Shown here: positions 1-7,201 of the stretch, in pieces | Layout: every line of letters begins with the position of its first letter | How positions within the stretch are numbered: position 1 is the first letter of the stretch | Assembly (NCBI GenBank): GCA_964645285.1 | Contig: CAZYDR010000138.1 | Location: 1 to 8,870, forward strand | Source of the DNA: JAYZAP01 sp964645285 | GTDB lineage: Bacteria; Pseudomonadota; Alphaproteobacteria; JAAXGF01 | Direction of reading: 5' to 3' | DNA: 8,870 nucleotides | The notes under the pieces: generated by a model | Told to the model about the DNA's origin: nothing | Database searches by the model: none | The model's input: the letters and a program-made list of their open reading frames with translations, nothing else | Program-made: the position numbers and the translations under genes

Positions 1-649
1 GGCCCGCGCCGCCGACGCCGAGCGCACCATCAAGCAGACCGCCGACGCCCACGGCCGTATCGATATCCTGATCAACAACGCCGGCGGCCCGGCCCCGGGC
101 GGACGTATCGAGGACTTGTCCCTGGAGAGTTTCGACACCGCCGTCGCTGTTCATGTGCGCGGCGCCCTCGCCCATATGAAGTATGCCGCCCCGGTCATGC
201 GCGCCCAGGGCGCCGGTAGTGTGGTCAATATCGGCTCGGTGGCGGCCCACCGGGCGGGCTATTCATCGTCGGCGATCTACGGTACAGTCAAGGCGGCGCT
301 GGTCCACCTGACGCGATGCGCCGCCATGGAACTGGGCGAGGACGGGGTACGGGTCAACTCGATCTCGCCGGGCGCCATCGCCACGGGCATCTTCGCCAAG
401 GCCATGGGCATGGACCACGCCGCCGCCGAGGAGACCGCCGAGAAGATCAAGGTCGCCTTCGCCAAGAACCAGGCGGTGCCTCGGGCCGGCATTCCCGACG
501 ATATCGCCAACGCCGCGGTGTTCCTGTCCAGCGACGAAGCCGGCTTCATCAACGGCGAGGACATCGTCATCGACGGCGGCCTGATCTGGGGCAAGCGCTA
601 TTCCGAAGTCATGGCCGGCGGCCACGCCTGGAAGCATTTGTTTGAGTAA
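1..649 (+). CDS. SDR family NAD(P)-dependent oxidoreductase, 5' truncated by window edge
   Basis: This is the C-terminal 215 residues of a classical short-chain dehydrogenase/reductase. The first complete codon starts at position 2, and the dinucleotide-binding N-terminal TGxxxGxG region lies outside the window. Visible SDR landmarks are the NNAGG strand-4 motif near the left edge, NIGS carrying the catalytic serine, YGTVK as the YxxxK active site, the RVNSISPG loop that positions the cofactor, and a C-terminal IDGG. These establish the fold and an oxidoreductase role on a hydroxyl/keto substrate, but not the substrate. The position that is usually the conserved Asn (VNxxG) reads VHVRG here, a His variant also known from some SDRs such as the dehydrogenase domain of peroxisomal multifunctional enzyme type 2. 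The gene converges on the flavoprotein gene with only nine bases between the two stops. Family assignment is secure; specificity is unknown. Confidence 0.93.
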   Translation, partial: ARAADAERTIKQTADAHGRIDILINNAGGPAPGGRIEDLSLESFDTAVAVHVRGALAHMKYAAPVMRAQGAGSVVNIGSVAAHRAGYSSSAIYGTVKAALVHLTRCAAMELGEDGVRVNSISPGAIATGIFAKAMGMDHAAAEETAEKIKVAFAKNQAVPRAGIPDDIANAAVFLSSDEAGFINGEDIVIDGGLIWGKRYSEVMAGGHAWKHLFE

Positions 650-658
650 CTAACCCGC

Positions 659-1060
659 TCAGGAACGAAATCTGGTAGGCGTCAGCTCGAGCAGCATCAT
701 GTCCGTCGCCTTCGACCAGACGTCGATGGTCTCCTGGGCCTGTTTCGGCTCGTAATAGAGCGCCGCCAGGCGGCAGCCGAGCTCGCTGCCGCCTTCATCG
801 AGAATTTCGACGGTACCCTCGACCGTGACCCAGGCCTCGGCCACGCCGACCGGCTCGGCGACCGTGAGGGAGGCACGCGGGTCGGCCTTGAGGCGCCTGA
901 TCTTGCCGGTGTCGAGAGCCGAGAACATGCGGATCTTTTCGCCGTCCCAGTCGTACCACAGGGGCAGGGCGTTAGGAGACCCGTCGTCATTCAGGGTGCA
1001 CAAGGTGCCGATGCGGATTTTATTGAGGAACGCGTCGCGCTCCGCCTTGCTCATTGCCAT
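659..1060 (-). CDS. Pyridoxamine 5'-phosphate oxidase-like (PPOX) flavin/F420-binding family protein
   Basis: This 133-residue protein has the split beta-barrel pattern of the PNPOx-like superfamily. The N-terminal stretch GTLCTLNDDGSPNALPLWYDW matches the family opening (first strands carrying a 'small-residue, DGxP, PLWY' pattern). It is followed by a basic segment, KIRRLKADPRASLTV, of the kind that contacts flavin or F420 phosphate, and then by AWVTVEGTVEIL. Members bind FMN, FAD, F420 or haem and act as cytosolic reductases or oxidases; which applies here cannot be read from the sequence. The start at 1060 is supported by AAAGGAGA on the coding strand, leaving seven bases between GGAG and the ATG. 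It lies 12 bases after the DUF1989 gene, so the two are very probably co-transcribed. No residue allows me to name the substrate. Confidence 0.85.
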   Translation of the reverse strand: MAMSKAERDAFLNKIRIGTLCTLNDDGSPNALPLWYDWDGEKIRMFSALDTGKIRRLKADPRASLTVAEPVGVAEAWVTVEGTVEILDEGGSELGCRLAALYYEPKQAQETIDVWSKATDMMLLELTPTRFRS

Positions 1061-1072
1061 GTGGTGTCTCCT

Positions 1073-1687
1073 TTATTGATTTGATGGCCAGTCGATGATT
1101 TCGAAGTGGACCTCGGTGGGAATGCCCGCCTTGCCGTTGATTGGCAGGATGTCCTGGGGGCAGGTCGAGAAGGCGACGATGCAGTCGAGATCGGCGCGCA
1201 GGCAGACGTAATCGCCGGGCTTGTTCTCGGGCTCGCAGAACGACAGTTCGCGGCCATTGCTCACCGGAATGTTCATGAACAGGTTGAGCGGGCTCGGTGT
1301 TTCCGGCGCGTTGAGGCCAAGCTGGCGCATGGCGGCGTGCAGGTTGTCGGTGCAGTTGTCGTGATACTCGGTGCAGCCGAGCAGACCGTAGCGATAGGAA
1401 TCGCAGGCCGCCATGAGGGTGTCATGGATGCCCGACGAGGTGTCCTCGGTAAGGGTCAGGATGGGCCGGCGCTTGTTGGTCACCATGGCGTCGCCGACCT
1501 CGGGGATGATCTTCTGCACCGTCGGGCGCCAGTGCTCCATGGACATGTGCTCATTGAGGTCGTCGGCATTGAACGCCCAGGTGTCGACCACCTGCAGACC
1601 ATGGGTGTTGATGACCTTGACGGTCTGGCCCTTGTCGAGCCGCGCTGCCTTGCCGCGCCGCGCCGGAACGGTGATGAGATCACACAT
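1073..1687 (-). CDS. DUF1989 / urea carboxylase-associated family protein
   Basis: The 204-residue protein matches the DUF1989 family, also called urea carboxylase-associated proteins. The usual features are an early THGLQVVDTWAFN block, SSGIHDTLMAACD (residues 84-96), GCTEYHDNC (104-112) and the C-terminal FSTCPQD (173-179). Cysteines 105, 112 and 176 are good candidates for a structural or catalytic metal site, as family structures are known to bind zinc. Two-gene relatives in urea/guanidine carboxylase operons act as a carboxyguanidine deiminase, but no biotin carboxylase is present here, so that role should not be transferred directly. I chose the ATG at 1687 over one 33 bases upstream (1720) because GGGGGAGAAGG lies seven bases before it and the family homology starts there. 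The gene leads a probable pair with the PPOX-like gene; the phosphotransferase ends 71 bases upstream of it. Confidence 0.87.
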   Translation of the reverse strand: MCDLITVPARRGKAARLDKGQTVKVINTHGLQVVDTWAFNADDLNEHMSMEHWRPTVQKIIPEVGDAMVTNKRRPILTLTEDTSSGIHDTLMAACDSYRYGLLGCTEYHDNCTDNLHAAMRQLGLNAPETPSPLNLFMNIPVSNGRELSFCEPENKPGDYVCLRADLDCIVAFSTCPQDILPINGKAGIPTEVHFEIIDWPSNQ

Positions 1688-1758
1688 GATATTGCCTTCT
1701 CCCCCAGTATGGATTGACAAGTACGAATTAACAAACGGCGGCGATTATGCACTGCCTC

Positions 1759-2862
1759 TTACAACAGCGCATCACAATCTAGATGATCATACGAAAGGAA
1801 CAGCCGCTCCACATGGGGCCGCCAGCCTTCGCCCGGCTCGCCCATGTTGAGCTGGAACAACGGCACGATGAAGTTGTGGAGATGGCTCAGGCGGTAGTCG
1901 GCCATAAGGTCGTCCCAACTGTAGCCGCCCGAAATCTCGCCAAGCAGAGCGTTGTGGTAGACCCTCAAAGAATGTTCCTCATGGCGCGCCCGGTGATCCG
2001 GGTACCAGTGGAGGGCAATCATGTAGGCTAAATCGAAGGCAGGGGGATTGTATTGCCAGTCTTCCCAGTCGATGAAGACGCAGCCGTGACGGGACGGGTC
2101 CCTGGGGAATATGATGTTCCAGAAATGTGGGTCGCCGTGGTTGCGGGTGATCGGCTTACCGCCGAACAACCGACGGTCCAGCAGATCAGGTAGCTGGCGG
2201 CATACCGACCGGACAATTTCCTGACGATCCTCCGGCACCGCCTCGCCGACAAAGTCGAGGAATTCGGCGACCAGGTTTGGCAGGTGGCTGGCGAATGTCT
2301 CAAGCTTGAGGCGCCGATCAATGCCGAACTCATCGCTCGCTGAGACTTCGCCTTTCCACCAATATCCATGGATGCGCGCCAGGGCGGTGACCGCGGCTTC
2401 GCACCTGGGGATAGACGGCGGCAACTGCCACTGGCTCTGCACGTGGGTTTCGCTCAGGTCCTCGAGCAGAACATGGGTCATGCCCGTCACCGGATCACGA
2501 GCCGCGCCATAACAGATCGCCAGGGGCAGGGTGTCGGGCAGCGGCTCGTTATAGAATGCGATCTCGCCGGGAATGAAGTCCGCGTAGGGGTCCGGGGTCT
2601 CCATGATCTTGACGAACAGGCTACGCGGCGCGTCCGGATTGGCGTCGCCGTCGTATACCACGGCGACACGGGCCGAGCGGGCCATGTTCCAGTCGTTGGT
2701 CGGATGGGCGGTGACTTTGGTGACCGCACCCGACGACAGCACGCCATGGTCCTTAATGCGCGCGGTCAGCCAATGGGGGGTTACGTCGTTGGGGTGGCGG
2801 GAAACGCTGCCACGGGAAGAAGCAGATGTGATGAACCTCTGATCATGAATTTTTCGGAGCAT
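1759..2862 (-). CDS. Phosphotransferase family protein (aminoglycoside phosphotransferase/ecdysteroid-kinase-like fold)
   Basis: This 367-residue small-molecule kinase has the protein-kinase-like fold. The N-terminal VTPHWLTARI opening resembles the ecdysteroid kinase-like/DUF1679 branch. LFVKI carries the likely ATP-binding Lys85, and LLEDL (132-136) looks like the hinge. HGDPHFWN (242-249) is the Brenner catalytic loop with Asp244 and Asn249, and FIDWEDW carries the metal-binding Asp265. All core catalytic positions are present, so the enzyme should be active and transfer a phosphate from ATP to a hydroxyl of an unknown small molecule. Substrates in this superfamily range from aminoglycosides and choline to sterols and acyl hydroxy acids, and resistance should not be assumed. 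The ATG at 2862 is the only ATG near the N-terminus, although its ribosome-binding site (CGGGAAACC) is weak. It may be co-transcribed with the DUF1989 gene 71 bases downstream. Confidence 0.87.
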   Translation of the reverse strand: MLRKIHDQRFITSASSRGSVSRHPNDVTPHWLTARIKDHGVLSSGAVTKVTAHPTNDWNMARSARVAVVYDGDANPDAPRSLFVKIMETPDPYADFIPGEIAFYNEPLPDTLPLAICYGAARDPVTGMTHVLLEDLSETHVQSQWQLPPSIPRCEAAVTALARIHGYWWKGEVSASDEFGIDRRLKLETFASHLPNLVAEFLDFVGEAVPEDRQEIVRSVCRQLPDLLDRRLFGGKPITRNHGDPHFWNIIFPRDPSRHGCVFIDWEDWQYNPPAFDLAYMIALHWYPDHRARHEEHSLRVYHNALLGEISGGYSWDDLMADYRLSHLHNFIVPLFQLNMGEPGEGWRPHVERLFLSYDHLDCDALL

Positions 2863-3027
2863 GGTTTCCCGTGCGATAATTCAGACGAGATGCATGGTGC
2901 CGACCCTCTTGGAGGTTCAAGGGTGGGTTGCCGGGACAGTAGCACGGGGCGGGAGTGCGGGCCAGTGGGCTGGGGACTTGTCTCAAAAGCTCACGGCGAT
3001 GTCGCGGGGCGCCATTAAGACCCCCAG

Positions 3028-4027
3028 CTACTCAATCTTTTCCTGAAGACTGCATGGTGGTGCCGGATCCTTGGTCAACAGGCCATGAAACTGAAATGGA
3101 CTGTGATCGTCCGGATCGAAGCGAACCACCGCCGCATCAATGACTACATAATCGCCGGGCCCATTCAGGCGCCAGAGCTTCACCGCCTGCCAGCCGCCGA
3201 AGCCCTCGTCGATGCAGAAGTTTGACGTGTTGCCGTGCACAAGGAGAACCGGTTTGTCAAAACGGTCTGCCTGTTCTGTCAGGCGTCGCAGGAACGGTAG
3301 ATAGGGATTGCATTTAACCCGTTCGGCCAGAGAGCAGGGCCGGTTGTGATACTCACGGTGCTCGATCTCACCAGGATCGGCATGAATCACGGCAACAAGC
3401 CCCTTGAGATAGCGTTGTTGCGCAAGATTGAACGCGCCATCGAGCCACTCCAGGTTTGCCCCATCCCTCGCGTCGACGGCATCAAGGGCTTTCTCGGGAG
3501 GATCAGTCTCTAGGATTTCATGCCGGCCGTTGTCGGTGCCGACAATGTGCAGGGTTACAAACTGCAGATTGCCATACTCCCAGCGCGCGTTTTCGGGATA
3601 GTCGGGATCTTGGCGCTCTATGTGCCATTCCGGCTTCGACGGCAGGTCCCGGGAAAAGGCCACGAAGTTCCTCGAGCCGTTTCAATTCATCTGAGCCGCC
3701 TGCGTTCGGCCGGTCACAGTCGGTCCAGTCGTTGTTCTCGGGCGTATAGAAGAGAGGGCCTTCGACGAGCTGTACAAGGATATCTCGCCGATCAGCCTAG
3801 AGGTCACAGGAAGTGCCGCCGCTCTTCAGGTCTCCATAGTGAATGACGAAGGGAAACACCGCCTTCCTGATTTTGTTGCCAATGTAATTAAGACTATCCA
3901 CCTGATCCTCGCCGTAGGGCATATCGCCGAGAACAACGAATTCAACCGGCTCCGCCAGACTTCCACTGGTGAGAAGCAACGAAAGGGCGAGCACGCTCAA
4001 CCCGAAAGCGTTTCTGCTTTTCAACAT
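3028..4027 (-). pseudogene. Decayed secreted calcineurin-like metallophosphoesterase
   Basis: Two open segments on the minus strand together make one exported phosphoesterase. The first starts at ATG 4027 with a signal peptide (MLKSRNAFGLSVLALSLL, cleavage near SLA-EP) and then VVLGDMPYG and IHYGDLKSGGTSC, the first two metal motifs. An in-frame TAG at 3799-3797 interrupts it. Translation past the TAG continues in the same frame through ADRRDIL, PENNDWTDC and a charged helix ending LEELRGLF. Near the T run at 3657-3654 the homology jumps frame (one base extra or two missing) and goes on as SRDLPSKPEW to the stop at 3030-3028. Beyond these lesions, the expected GDNEWTDC reads ENNDWTDC and the expected HGDTH reads HGNTS, so ligand positions are also lost. 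This points to real decay rather than a read error. The family comparison is from memory. The region looks richer in A+T than its flanks. Confidence 0.85.
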
Positions 4028-4239
4028 GATCAATTGTCTCAACTCGAAATTTCCCAACTGCCCGTTCCGAGTGCCCACGATAGTAGCGAAGTTTTCGTTC
4101 ATGCCGTAAATTTCATCTAATCCCTCATTTTTGTTGACGGCGTTGCTTCTCTTCACGTGCAGTGGGTGGCGACGTTCGATCGATCAGTGTGCTCCAAAGG
4201 GCTTTGCGCGCCGCGTCGCTGTTGTTAGGTTAGCCGCCG

Positions 4240-4257
4240 CGCGAACAGTGGTTCGCG
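4240..4257. repeat. Perfect 7-bp inverted repeat ahead of the mcl2-like gene
   Basis: CGCGAAC and GTTCGCG flank the four-base spacer AGTG, ending 21 bases before the chosen ATG at 4279. The repeat could be an operator for a regulator of the downstream acetyl-CoA assimilation genes, or a hairpin in the leader RNA. It has no T run, so it is not a typical intrinsic terminator. The repeat itself is directly visible; any function is inference. Confidence 0.55.
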
Positions 4258-4278
4258 ATGTCGGATGGGGGGACAATC

Positions 4279-5154
4279 ATGGCGGTTACCGTGCGTCCAA
4301 GGCGCAGTGTGCTTTATATGCCGGGATCCAATGCCCGAGCGTTGGAGAAGGGCCGTAGCCTCGGCGCCGACGCCATTATCATGGACCTGGAGGACGCGGT
4401 GTCGCCCGACGCCAAGGGCCAGGCCCGCGATCAGGTTCTGGCGGCTCTGGGCGAGGGCGGCTATGGCTCGCGCGAGTTGGTCATCCGGGTCAACGGCCTG
4501 ACCACGCCATGGGGGGTTGACGATCTGATAGCGGCGGCGTCCAGCGGCGCTCATGCGGTGCTGCTGCCCAAGGTTGGTAGCGCCGACATGGTCGAGCAGG
4601 CGGTAGCTTTGCTTGAGGCCAACGGGGCGGCCGGCGACCTCGCCATCTGGTGCATGATGGAGACGCCGCTGGGCATGCTCCACGCCGAGGAGGTCGCCGG
4701 CGCCCACGCCCGGGTCTCCTGCCTGGTCATGGGCACGTCGGACCTGGCCAAGGATCTGCATGCCGCCCATACCCGCGAGCGCCTGCCCATGCTGACGAGT
4801 TTGTCGCTCTGCCTGCTGGCGGCGCGGGCCCACGACATCGCCATTGTCGACGGTGTTCATCTCGACCTCGCCGACGACGAGGGCTTCGCCTATTCCTGCC
4901 GCCAGGGCTTGGAGATGGGCTTCGACGGCAAAACTCTGATCCATCCCAAGACCATCGATGTGGCCAATGAGGTGTTCGCCCCGTCGGCCGACGCGGTGGA
5001 TTGGGCCAAGCGTATCATCGAGGCCCACGGCGAGGCCACCGCCGCCGGCCAGGGCGTGGTGCTGGTCGACGGCCAGCTTATTGAAAACCTTCATGTGGAG
5101 GCCGCCCACCGGCTGGTGAGTCTGGCCGACGCCATCGCCGCGGCGACGGCATAG
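4279..5154 (+). CDS. mcl2: HpcH/HpaI (CitE-like) CoA-ester enzyme, probable (3S)-malyl-CoA thioesterase
   Basis: The 291-residue protein belongs to the CitE/malyl-CoA lyase superfamily. RSVLYMPGSNARALEKG opens the TIM barrel and MDLEDAV follows. Arg70 in VIRVNG is the CoA-ester-binding arginine, while Glu128 in MMETPLG and Asp155 in MGTSDLAKD are the expected magnesium ligands. FDGKTLIHP lies near the end. From memory, the sequence is closer to the Rhodobacter malyl-CoA thioesterase Mcl2 (LYIPGS, MGTNDLAKE, VDGKIVENLH) than to the larger malyl-CoA lyase Mcl1. It would hydrolyse malyl-CoA to malate and CoA in the ethylmalonyl-CoA pathway, though a citramalyl- or malyl-CoA lyase role is possible. 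I chose ATG 4279 because GGGGGGA sits six bases before it; an in-frame ATG at 4258 lacks this. mch follows after eight bases. Confidence 0.88.
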   Translation: MAVTVRPRRSVLYMPGSNARALEKGRSLGADAIIMDLEDAVSPDAKGQARDQVLAALGEGGYGSRELVIRVNGLTTPWGVDDLIAAASSGAHAVLLPKVGSADMVEQAVALLEANGAAGDLAIWCMMETPLGMLHAEEVAGAHARVSCLVMGTSDLAKDLHAAHTRERLPMLTSLSLCLLAARAHDIAIVDGVHLDLADDEGFAYSCRQGLEMGFDGKTLIHPKTIDVANEVFAPSADAVDWAKRIIEAHGEATAAGQGVVLVDGQLIENLHVEAAHRLVSLADAIAAATA

Positions 5155-5162
5155 GGGGACGC

Positions 5163-6221
5163 ATGTCGGACAAGGCCCAACGGGGCAATTTCTTCGAGGA
5201 CTTTCACGTCGGCGACGAGTTGGTTCACGCGACGCCGCGCACGGTGACCAGCGGCGACGTGGCGCTCTATCAGGCGCTTTACGGCGGGCGCTTCGTGTTC
5301 CCCTCGTCGGACGAGTTTTCCCGCGCCGCCGGGTTGCAGCGGGCGCCCATCGACGGCCTGCTGACCTTCCATGTGGTGTTCGGCAAGACCGTGCCGGACG
5401 CCTCGCTCAACGCCCTGGCCAACCTCGGTTATGCGGACTGCCTGTTCAAGGCCCCGGTCTATCCCGGCGACACCCTGTCCGCCACCAGCCGGATAATCGG
5501 CGTCAAGGCCAACTCCAACGGCAAGACCGGCACGGTCTATGTACGGACCGCCGGGCGCAATCAGCACGGCGAGGCGGTGCTCGACTATGTGCGCTGGGTC
5601 ATGGTGCGCAAGCGCGACCCGGAATCGCCGGCCCCGGAGGCGGTGGTGCCAGAGTTGCCGGAATCGGTTCCATTGGACCGCATCGAACTGCCCGGCGAAC
5701 TCGATCTCGGCGCCTACGACTTGGCCCTGGCCGGCTCGCCCCACCTGTGGGACGACTACGAGGTCGGCGAGTGCATCGATCACGTGGACGCCACCACCGT
5801 GGAAGAGGCCGAGCATATGATGGCGGCGCGGCTCTATCAGAACACCGCGCGGGTCCATTTCAACAACCACGCCGCTCACGATACGCCGTTCGGCCGGCGC
5901 ATCGTCTACGGCGGCCATGTCATCAGCATCGTCCGGGCGCTGAGCTACAACGGTCTGGCCAACGCCATGCGCATCATCGCCATCAACGGCGGCCGCCACG
6001 TGGCCCCGACCTTCGCCGGCGACACCATCTATGCCTGGACCGAGGTGGTGGAAAAATCCGCCCTGCCGGAACGCGACGACATCGGCGCCCTGCGCCTGCG
6101 CACGGTGGCGGCCAAGGATCACAGCTGCGCCGATTTTCCGTACAAGGACACCGAGGGCGCCTATGATCCGGCGGTGGTGCTCGACCTCGACTACACGGCG
6201 CTGATGCCTCGGCGGCGCTAG
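5163..6221 (+). CDS. mch: Mesaconyl-CoA hydratase (beta-methylmalyl-CoA dehydratase), MaoC family
   Basis: The 352-residue protein has two MaoC/hot-dog domains. The first (about residues 8-155) opens GNFFEDFHVGDE and continues with HATPRTVTSGDVALY and FHVVFGKTVPD. The second (about 195-335) opens LWDDYEVGE and carries YQNTARVHFN, FGRRIVYGGHVIS and FAGDTIYAW, then ends VVLDLDYTALMPRRR. These blocks closely match my recollection of Mch from Rhodobacter sphaeroides (about 343 residues), so I am confident in the name. The enzyme interconverts mesaconyl-C1-CoA and beta-methylmalyl-CoA in the ethylmalonyl-CoA pathway of acetyl-CoA assimilation, in the cytosol. The ATG at 5163 is preceded by GGGGGAC that overlaps the end of the upstream gene. 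The adjacent malyl-CoA enzyme supports the pathway call, and the stop overlaps the GTG start of the acetyltransferase by one base. Confidence 0.93.
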   Translation: MSDKAQRGNFFEDFHVGDELVHATPRTVTSGDVALYQALYGGRFVFPSSDEFSRAAGLQRAPIDGLLTFHVVFGKTVPDASLNALANLGYADCLFKAPVYPGDTLSATSRIIGVKANSNGKTGTVYVRTAGRNQHGEAVLDYVRWVMVRKRDPESPAPEAVVPELPESVPLDRIELPGELDLGAYDLALAGSPHLWDDYEVGECIDHVDATTVEEAEHMMAARLYQNTARVHFNNHAAHDTPFGRRIVYGGHVISIVRALSYNGLANAMRIIAINGGRHVAPTFAGDTIYAWTEVVEKSALPERDDIGALRLRTVAAKDHSCADFPYKDTEGAYDPAVVLDLDYTALMPRRR

Positions 6222-6718
6222 TGGAAATTACCATCAGGCCGGCAACGCCGGACGACCGCGAATTGCTCGTCGAACTCCTGATCTTATTCCAGGATGCCGA
6301 ACGGGCCATCCACGCCGGCAAGCGTCCCGGCGCCGAGGTCGGCGACATCGCCCTCGCTGACATCGAGCGCGACAATGCGGCCCACAACGGCATCACTCTG
6401 ATTGCCGTGCGCGGCGGCGAGACGGTCGGCCTGGTCGCCTGTCACGACGGCCACGACGACGACCCCCTGATTGACAAAGACCTCCGCGATCACGGCTACG
6501 TCTCGGATATCTTCGTGTTGCACGCCCACCGCGGCCATGGCGTCGGCGGCGCCCTGCTTGATGCCGCCGAGAACTACCTGGCCAAACGCGGCTTCACCCG
6601 GGTGCGCCTGTGGGTGCTGGTCGGCAACAGCCACTCCCGCGCGATCTACGAAAAGCGCGGCTACCGGGGCTACGAAATGATCTACGAGAAGAATTTGGCT
6701 GCCGGCGACAACGAATGA
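6221..6718 (+). CDS. GNAT family N-acetyltransferase
   Basis: This 165-residue single-domain GNAT protein begins with the typical EITIRPATPDDRELL. Motif A is VSDIFVLHAHRGHGVGGALL, where Arg104-x-x-Gly107-x-Gly109 forms the acetyl-CoA pyrophosphate loop. Motif B is NSHSRAIYEKRGYRGYE. Such enzymes transfer an acetyl group to an amine of a small molecule or protein; the acceptor cannot be predicted here. It starts with GTG at 6221, sharing the G of the mch TAG stop (TAGTG), so translation by re-initiation after mch is likely and the two proteins should be made together. This link makes a role in tuning an acyl-CoA pathway enzyme tempting, but that is only inference. Confidence 0.9.
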   Translation: MEITIRPATPDDRELLVELLILFQDAERAIHAGKRPGAEVGDIALADIERDNAAHNGITLIAVRGGETVGLVACHDGHDDDPLIDKDLRDHGYVSDIFVLHAHRGHGVGGALLDAAENYLAKRGFTRVRLWVLVGNSHSRAIYEKRGYRGYEMIYEKNLAAGDNE

Positions 6719-6728
6719 GTAGCGTGCC

Positions 6729-7199
6729 ATGAAACTCAACGGATCATGCCACTGCGGCGCGGTGCGGTTCGCCGTGGAATCGCCGGCGCCTTATCCCTAC
6801 ATGCGCTGCTACTGCTCGATCTGCCGCAAGACCGGCGGCGGTGGCGGCTATGCCATCAATCTCATGGGCCATGCCGCCACTCTGACCGTCGAGGGCGAGG
6901 CCGATGTGAGCGTCTATCAGGTGGCCGGCGAGGACGGCCCGAACCCGGCCCGACGCCACTTCTGCAAGCGCTGCGGCAGCGCGCTCTGGGCCTTCGATCC
7001 GACTTGGTCCGATCTGGTCCACCCCTTCGCTAGCGCCATCGACTCAGCCCTGCCCATACCGCCCGAGACCCAGCACATCATGCTCGACTCCAAGGCCGCC
7101 TGGGTCGGGGTTCCGGATGGCGACGGCCACCGCCACTTCGCCGAATATCCGGACCAGTCGCTGGAGGACTGGCACCGGGATCAGGGGCTGTGGGGCTAA
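6729..7199 (+). CDS. GFA family zinc-binding protein (glutathione-dependent formaldehyde-activating enzyme/CENP-V domain)
   Basis: The 156-residue protein has the complete set of cysteines of the GFA/CENP-V zinc fold: CHC (Cys7, Cys9), CYCSIC (Cys27, Cys29, Cys32) and FCKRCGS (Cys79, Cys82). It also has the characteristic RKTGG segment after the second group. The founder protein of the family was described as promoting S-hydroxymethylglutathione formation from formaldehyde and glutathione. Most members are uncharacterised, so the name should be read as a fold label. It begins ten bases after the acetyltransferase stop, with only a weak GAG-type ribosome-binding site, and is probably the last gene of the mcl2-mch transcript. 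The next gene to the right converges on it, leaving two bases between stops and no recognisable terminator. Confidence 0.9.
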   Translation: MKLNGSCHCGAVRFAVESPAPYPYMRCYCSICRKTGGGGGYAINLMGHAATLTVEGEADVSVYQVAGEDGPNPARRHFCKRCGSALWAFDPTWSDLVHPFASAIDSALPIPPETQHIMLDSKAAWVGVPDGDGHRHFAEYPDQSLEDWHRDQGLWG

Positions 7200-7201
7200 G
7201 G

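Noticed and set aside
2903..2924. Imperfect hairpin ACCCTCTTG / CAAGGGT in the gap between the phosphotransferase and the metallophosphoesterase relic
   Set aside because: One bulge, a short stem and no T run on either strand. It is not convincing as a terminator, and nothing else in the gap supports a function.
2368..3018. Plus-strand open frame opposite the phosphotransferase N-terminus, extending into the gap at 2863-3027
   Set aside because: Most of it is antisense to the kinase motifs, and the part in the gap has no recognisable protein features or convincing ribosome-binding site.
4028..4156. In-frame extension of the metallophosphoesterase relic to an upstream ATG at 4156
   Set aside because: It would bury the signal peptide 43 residues inside the protein; the ATG at 4027 directly precedes the signal peptide and is the sensible start.
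4225..5109. Long open frame of 294 codons on the minus strand opposite the malyl-CoA gene
   Set aside because: Same reasons: antisense to a recognised gene, with low-information composition and no motifs.
5091..6122. Long open frame of 343 codons on the minus strand opposite mch
   Set aside because: It lies antisense to a clearly conserved gene, its protein is full of Gly, Ala, Val, His and Arg as expected from GC-rich shadow frames, and it matches no family I recognise.
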